Part shown: piece by piece, positions 59,000-64,000 of the stretch
Numbering within the stretch: position 1 is the first letter of the stretch
Layout of the letters: each line of letters starts with the position of its first letter
DNA from: Panax quinquefolius
Lineage: Eukaryota > Streptophyta > Magnoliopsida > Apiales > Araliaceae
Reading direction: 5' to 3'
NCBI GenBank assembly: GCA_020205615.1
Contig: CM035168.1
Location: 9,924,237 to 9,988,236, forward strand
Length of the DNA stretch: 64,000 nt
Program-made: the position numbers and the translations under genes
The notes under the pieces: model-generated
Told to the model about the DNA's origin: nothing
Databases searched by the model: none
Seen by the model: the letters and a program-made list of their open reading frames with translations, nothing else

Positions 59000-59783
59000 T
59001 GTAAGACCTCAACTTTTATGAATAAAGATTAATTTTTCTCGAAATATATTTTTGAATATTATGGTGTGGATTTGATATAATGTTATAGTTATGGGTAATA
59101 TTTATAAATTTTACAAAGTAAGCAAGTTATAAAATATTCGATTGGTCGGGGAATATTCATTTTAACAGGGAATATTCGTACGACGGCACAATCATTGGTG
59201 GACCCCAAAATAAAATTATTGTCGGAATTAAAAAACGAAAAAAATATCTTTTTATAAAAATAATGGCGAAAGTGTTACCGTTAACTGTTGAAATACCCGG
59301 TGATGAAAAGTACAGTAATACGCGTGGTTGCATAGTAGCACACGGTATTAATTATTGATGCTTACATGAGAAGTCACTCAGTTATACTCAATTATTGCTA
59401 CAGTAATTGTTGTATATTATCTCACATTATTGATTCTATTATTGTCACAGTATCATCTGTATAATATTTTATATTATGAAATCAGTAATTGAGATGACAA
59501 GTTATTCATATTATTATTTGTATTATTGACAATGTCTAGAAAGTTCTGTCGAGGAAAGGGGTTTGGTCACCTAATTGAGCGCCAATAGGGAGAAATCCTT
59601 ATCGGAAATCCCCCTCTTTCCTAGGAATGATCTGGTTGTTAATATTGCAAGTTATATTATTGATGAATAAATGTTGTTAAAAATATAGAAGGGATTTTTA
59701 TGAAGTATTTGTTGTAAGTTTAGCGTATTATTTGGACCCCCCATTTACTTAATTTTCAAAATAATCGGTAGAAAATTATTCAA

Positions 59784-59797
59784 TATATATATATAAG

Positions 59798-59846
<49 letters not shown>

Positions 59847-59995
59847 ATTATTAAAGTGTGTGTGTGTCGTGTGTGTGTGTGGGTGTGGGTGTGGTAGTGG
59901 TGATAGTATGAAAGTCATGGGGGTGTGTGCGGTGGTGGTGATAGTATGAAAGTGATGTGTGTGTATATGGTGGTGGTGGGTGAAAATGATGGGTA

Positions 59996-60027
<32 letters not shown>
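59784..60027. repeat. (TA)n and GT-rich minisatellite in LTR H
   Basis: Two TA runs (about 59784-59842 and 59998-60026) around GTGTGTGG/GGTGGTGG units. Longer than in N. Confidence 0.85.
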
Positions 60028-60029
<2 letters not shown>

Positions 60030-60215
60030 TTGTTTTATTAGATTATAAATAGAATATATTATATTTTATTTCAAGTTTTTTTATTAGAATATTTTATTGC
60101 ACAACAATGAATAGTAAAATCAAATTTTCAAAAAAAATTTAGCTAATTGAGCTACTGTGATTTCCTGCACTGTGCTTCCGTAATTTTATTTTCTAAATAG
60201 TATCCTTCCATTCTC

Positions 60216-60225
60216 CTATAAATAG
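60216..60225 (+). promoter_or_regulatory. TATA box of LTR H
   Basis: CTATAAATAG followed by GATGCTTAG. Confidence 0.6.
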
Positions 60226-61079
60226 GATGCTTAGTTTAGATTTGAAAATCACACCAGAATCAGAGAATTCTTCTTCTATAATATCGAGCGTATTTCTTTT
60301 GAGTTTAAGAAAGCTTTGAGTGTAGAAAATAGTGAAAGTTTTCTTCAAGAATATCCCCGCCCTACCAGTCAGAAGTACTCTCCTTTTAAGGTAAGGGATA
60401 TTATTTATTTCATATTCGCTTACGATATTAATTTTTGTATTCGGAAGGAATTTTATTTTCGTTCAATATTTGTAAGGAATATTATTTTCATTCAATATTC
60501 GTACGGAATATTATCTTCATTCAATATTTGTAGTAATATTATTTTCGTTCAACATTTGTAAGGGATGTTATTTTTGTTCAATATTTGTAAGAAATAATAT
60601 TTTCTTCCATACTCTATAGTATGTAAGTAATATTATTTCGTTTCAGATTCTGAATTCTACAATCATTTTAATAAAGTATGGCTTCTATACTCCTTGAAAT
60701 TAGTAGAATATCCTTGAAATTTGCGATTCATCTAGTATTTTTCATGGAAATATTATTCTTGATAATTTTTAATCTTTTCATGTCGGGGTACTATTCACGA
60801 GGTACTATTCACGAAGTGCTATTCACGGGGTACTATTCAGTCAGGTACTATTCACCCGGGGTACTATTCATGATAAAAATTGATTTCTTTTCGGTCCAAA
60901 TCATTTTTGATACAATATTATTCTTGAATTCTCTACAAAGCAGTATCATGTTGAAAATTTGGACATTATTGAATTCTGGATAAATTAAATTATAAAATCT
61001 TTAAAATTTATCCTTGCTCTCATTTAATTGAATTCTTATATCATTGTCATCATCCCCATGATTATGATGTGGTAAAATT

Positions 61080-61340
61080 CATCTTTGGCCCGTACTGCAT
61101 AGATGGACTGTTGATTGGTATGATTATGACCAGGGATCATTCGGTATAATCATGACCTTTAATGTTACAAATGATTTGGTAAAAGTCCTCATTGGCCTGT
61201 AGTGCATTGATGGACAGTTGTTGGCATGATCACGACCATTGGTCATAACACGAATATCCTTAGCCTGTAGTGCATGGATAATTCGTGGATGTGATACTAA
61301 TGAATATCCTTGGTCCGTAGTGCATGGATAATTTAGTGAT
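61080..61340 (+). repeat. Stem-loops with GGCCCGTAGTGCA loop in LTR H
   Basis: Four units: ATCT..GCCCGTACTGCA..AGAT, TCA..GCCTGTAGTGCA..TGA, ATCC..GCCTGTAGTGCA..GGAT, ATCC..GTCCGTAGTGCA..GGAT. The loop is kept while the stem changes on both sides. Confidence 0.7.
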
Positions 61341-61876
61341 GTGGGTTATTTATTAAGCTGAGTCTCAATGATAAAATTGATGATAAACTCTTAAATCATA
61401 GAAGATAGTAGATTTCATGCTCTACTTGACTCTTCTAATGAATTGCTTGTTCCGCTGCAGTTAAACTTGATGTTTATTTTATTTTATTAGTTTAACACTG
61501 TTGAAGGCTAATGATAATTTATTCTGCATTATCTTAGTCATAATATTTCTTACTGGGCTAGTTAAGCTCACCCTTTTGCTTTCATTGTTCTCTTCAAGAA
61601 ATGAGAACGTAGCCGGGACTAGTTGGGGACTAGAGTGACGGTCCGAGATGGTAGCTGTAGTAGTTCTAACTATTTTATAAAATAGTGTGATAATAATTAT
61701 AATGAGGACGCCATTTGAGTTTGGATATTGTCTAGAAGACAATATTCGTGTTAGAACTCTTAGCTATATTTTGTCGTATTTTGCACCAGTTTTATAATTA
61801 AGTCTGTATTTGTATTCAGTACCATGTATTTGGCAACTCAGAATGAGTGATGTATACCTACTTTGGGGGCGTCACA

Positions 61877-61896
61877 GTTGATATCAAAGCTTAGGG
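61877..61896 (+). other. Primer-binding site of element H
   Basis: GTTGATATCAAAGCTTAGGG, one change (GGTATC to GATATC) from the sites in B and C; pairing with the tRNA 3' end would be weakened. Confidence 0.7.
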
Positions 61897-62063
61897 ATAT
61901 GATCCATAGCTGAGATGTGAGACTAGAACTAGGAAGGGAGAGACTGGTAAATCCTTCGTTAGTATGACCTACCTAAGTTTATCTGTTATTTAATTCATCG
62001 GTCAGAATATAGGGATAATATGTTGCATGTCAATTAAACCTTATTTTATGGCAGTATTTGAAA

Positions 62064-62211
62064 ATGACATCTGAAAATCAAGAGATGAACTCATATAAAG
62101 TTTTAAGTGATGAATCGAGGAGATTCATTTAAAGAATAAATATTGGAGTATTTTGTTATAATAAAGATTTTATTGGGAAGTACTAATTAAGTTATTAAAC
62201 TTGATTGTAGG
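62064..62211 (+). pseudogene. Element H gag start, broken off
   Basis: The ATG at 62064 opens MTSENQEMNSYKVLSDESRRF and stops. Only the first few residues agree with gag of A and B; the rest is foreign. A T-rich stretch ending TTGATTGTAG precedes the next ATG at 62212 and looks like a 3' splice site. Confidence 0.5.
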
Positions 62212-62886
62212 ATGTCAAACGAAAAAGAAATTAGAGATATCTATATGGTGAGTGAAGAATTAATAGTTACACCCGAGCTAGTCACAGAGGTAGCAACTAA
62301 GAGTGAGGAAAAAGAGGAACCTGAGGAGAATTTATTAGAAGAAATTTATGATCAAAATGTAGAACTGCAAAATCACATTCATGAGTTAGAAATGCAGGCT
62401 GAAGAACGGCAGGCGGTCGTGGAGCAAAGGGATGCAACAATTCAAGCTTGTGTTACCCGATATATGATGCCGGAACAGAAACACTCTTTGGCAGAGTATA
62501 AGATAATAAAGATGGAATCTGAGAATTCAAATGTCAATGAGCTGAAAGAAAAAATAATTGAACGAGTGAGAATGAAGGGTGCATGGGTAAAAGCCGCCCG
62601 ACCCGTTGATATTATAGAAAGAGAATTCCGATCCAAGAAGGCTAAAATAGATGATATGTATTTCTCTTTTTGGACAGCAATTGGGAGATCCCAACATCGA
62701 GTTTTGAATTACCCTGTACATCGCGGTCAACCCCAATTCGATATGGATCGAAGATTAATGATTCAAATCATGGATCAAGAGTACGACGAGGCAGTTCAGG
62801 GTAGAATATGCTCTATAGTGAAAATCAATTCCAGCGGTAATGAGGACACCAAAGGCTGTTCCAGACAAGTCAAAGTATGTGGTTGA
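62212..62886 (+). CDS. Unrecognised 224-codon ORF in the gag position of element H
   Basis: Intact frame from ATG 62212 to TGA 62884-62886, the longest open frame in the window. I do not recognise the product. Residues about 15-50 are acidic (EEKEEPEENLLEE). Residues about 40-85 look like a coiled coil (YDQNVELQNHIHELEMQAEERQ). The second half is basic and mixed (RVRMKGAWVKAARPVDIIERE, FWTAIGRSQHRVLNYPVH). No zinc knuckle, signal peptide or membrane segment. The last dozen codons coincide with the gag-protease spacer of C (APKDAPEKSK region) in a shifted frame, so the foreign sequence joins the element just upstream of protease. The start is supported by the splice-acceptor-like TTGTAG directly before it. 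It could be a captured host exon, a diverged extra retroelement ORF, or chance; I favour capture. Confidence 0.5.
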   Translation: MSNEKEIRDIYMVSEELIVTPELVTEVATKSEEKEEPEENLLEEIYDQNVELQNHIHELEMQAEERQAVVEQRDATIQACVTRYMMPEQKHSLAEYKIIKMESENSNVNELKEKIIERVRMKGAWVKAARPVDIIEREFRSKKAKIDDMYFSFWTAIGRSQHRVLNYPVHRGQPQFDMDRRLMIQIMDQEYDEAVQGRICSIVKINSSGNEDTKGCSRQVKVCG

Positions 62887-63307
62887 AGTGAGAGCTCTTT
62901 TAGTAACGTCCCAAAAAGAGAGGAACCGAATAAAGTTATCATGGGTAAGCTAATCATAAACTCTTGGGAAGTATATACCTTGTTTGATACCGATTCTACC
63001 CATTATTTTATTTCTCCTACTTGCGCTTAATGTTTAAATTTAACTCCGGAGAAATTAGACTTTGACTTATCTGTTGAAACTCTGTTAGGAGAAACCTTCA
63101 TTATATCTACTGTTCATAAGTCTTGTTTGATTCAAATCGGTAACCGCACGTTACTTGTCGATCTTATCTCTTTGAAAATACTTGCATTCGATGTAATTTT
63201 AGGAATTTATTTGTTAACTACTCATCATGCTAAAATTGATTGTTTTCGTAAGGTTGTTATCTTTCATATTCCTAACCAACCTATTATGCAAATTCAAACA
63301 AACAAAC
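62887..63307 (+). pseudogene. Element H protease remnant
   Basis: It reads LVTSQKERN, SWEVYTLFDTDSTHYFISPTCA, then a stop at CLNLTPEKLDFDLSVETLLGETFI, IQIGNRTLLVDLISLKILAFDVILGIYLLTTHHAKID and VVIFHIPNQPIMQIQTN. The active-site DTGS is DTDS here (Gly to Asp), and GIDW is GIYL, so the enzyme would be inactive. It is cut at 63307 by LTR I. Confidence 0.83.
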
Positions 63308-64000
63308 TGTGACGCCCCCAAAATAGGTATACATCACCCATCTTGGGTCGTCAGGTACACACTACATAAATCAAATACAAACTTAATTATACAACTGTCA
63401 GGTAATATACGACAAAACATAATCTAAGAGTTTTAATAAGAATATTGTCATCTAGACAATATCCACACTCAATGGAGTCCTCATTACATTTATTGTCACA
63501 CTATTTTATAGAATAGTGAGGAATACTAAAACAACTATCTGGACCGTCAATCCATTCCCCACTCTCGTCCCAAATATATATTCTCATTTCCTCAAGAGAA
63601 CAAAGGAAAGAAAAGGGTGAGCTCAACTAGCCCAGTAAGAAATATTATAACTAAGATAATGCAGAATAAATTATCCTTAGTCTTCAACAGTATAACAACT
63701 GATAGAATACATTAGACAACAAGTTTTAGATCAAGAACTGCAGCGGAATAAGTAATCCATTAGAAGAGTCAAGTAGAACATAATGTCTACTATCACCTCT
63801 AGATTAAAAATCCATTGTTAATATTTCATTCCTGTAATACTCATCAACATTTCTTTGTTATACCCAAGATGAAAAGAACTCTCATCACCTGTCTTCACCT
63901 GAACCATCAAATATTATAGTTAAATCCACAATTCATATTTATAATCATATAACTCAACAGTTTATCCTTACCACAAAGGCTGAATAGAACGTTTACTCAA
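63308..64000 (-). mobile_element. I: gypsy LTR, 3' part, minus orientation, runs off the window
   Basis: TGTGACGCCCCC start, then the conserved block with GATATTGTCTAGATGACAATATTC-like hairpin, CACTATTTTATAGAATAGTG and GTTGAGCTCACCC, all inverted. It interrupts the protease of H. The rest lies beyond 64000; the left flank is CAAAC. Confidence 0.85.

Larger units (their letters stand above)
59000..61876 (+). mobile_element. Element H 5' LTR (2877 bp)
   Basis: TGTAAGACCTC...GGGGGCGTCACA followed by a PBS. GAATATTCG cluster at about 59145-59180, TA and GT-rich repeats at 59784-60027, TATA at 60216, AAG|GTAAGGG donor at 60388-60397, tandem at 60440-60590, ACTATTCACG array at 60788-60872, hairpins at 61080-61340. 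Same subfamily as N. Confidence 0.92.
60391..62054 (+). other. Putative leader intron of element H
   Basis: Donor TTAAG|GTAAGGG; acceptor TTATTTTATGGCAG at 62041-62054; ATG follows at 62064. Inferred from conservation with B and C. Confidence 0.4.

Noticed and set aside
1..64000. tRNA, rRNA, snoRNA or host protein-coding genes
   Set aside because: Nothing with convincing structure or domains was seen on either strand; long AT-rich stretches without frames were checked by eye only.

Overview
This window looks like repeat-rich intergenic DNA from a flowering plant, probably a eudicot. The evidence is high AT content, Ty3/gypsy retrotransposons with LTRs of 2.5-3.2 kb, CACTA transposon debris, and plant-only domains (DUF4216, plant mobile domain, DUF7745). 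The species cannot be named from sequence alone. I found no intact host gene, no tRNA or rRNA gene and no CRISPR array. Nearly all recognisable coding sequence belongs to mobile elements, and nearly all of it is broken.

Layout. 1-7.7 kb is AT-rich DNA with CACTA-like subterminal repeats, a MITE-like inverted repeat and microsatellites. 7.8-9.37 kb holds two degraded CACTA reading frames. From 9.37 to 52.2 kb there is a nest of LTR retrotransposons of one related group: LTRs TGTRAGAYCCC...GGGGCGTCACA, primer-binding site like TGGTATCAGAGC, gag with two zinc knuckles, and a pol tail resembling Tekay/Del-type chromoviruses. I label the insertions by letter. F (minus) sits in the CACTA remnant. 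E (minus) sits in F. Solo LTR K (target duplication TAACC) and a different element D (TAGAT/TAGAC) sit in the LTR of E. B (plus) sits in the pol of E. A (plus, complete, duplication GTAAT) sits in the 5' LTR of B. J, from another lineage (Tat/Ogre-like), sits in the gag of B. P and C follow. C keeps the best pol of the window, with reverse transcriptase and RNase H, and is cut off at 52.19 kb against an inverted LTR fragment M.

53.6-57.1 kb is older DNA with CACTA-like repeats, split by solo LTR N (duplication TCTCC). 57.1-64 kb holds minus element G (partial LTR plus pol tail), plus element H inserted in the pol of G, and minus LTR I inserted in the protease of H. H carries an unexplained intact 224-codon ORF where gag should be.

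How the parts work together. None of the elements looks autonomous. A has a complete LTR-PBS-PPT-LTR frame and both target duplications but lacks the reverse transcriptase core, so it must have moved with enzymes supplied in trans or decayed later. Element J is the most unusual part: on the strand opposite to its LTRs it carries plant-mobile-domain and DUF7745 reading frames, with three short introns that preserve frame and an upstream block resembling the promoter of its own LTR. The large gypsy LTRs share a TATA box, a downstream AG|GTAAGG splice donor, GAATATTC clusters and families of repeated stem-loops. All coordinates and similarities come from reading by eye; no alignment or search was run.
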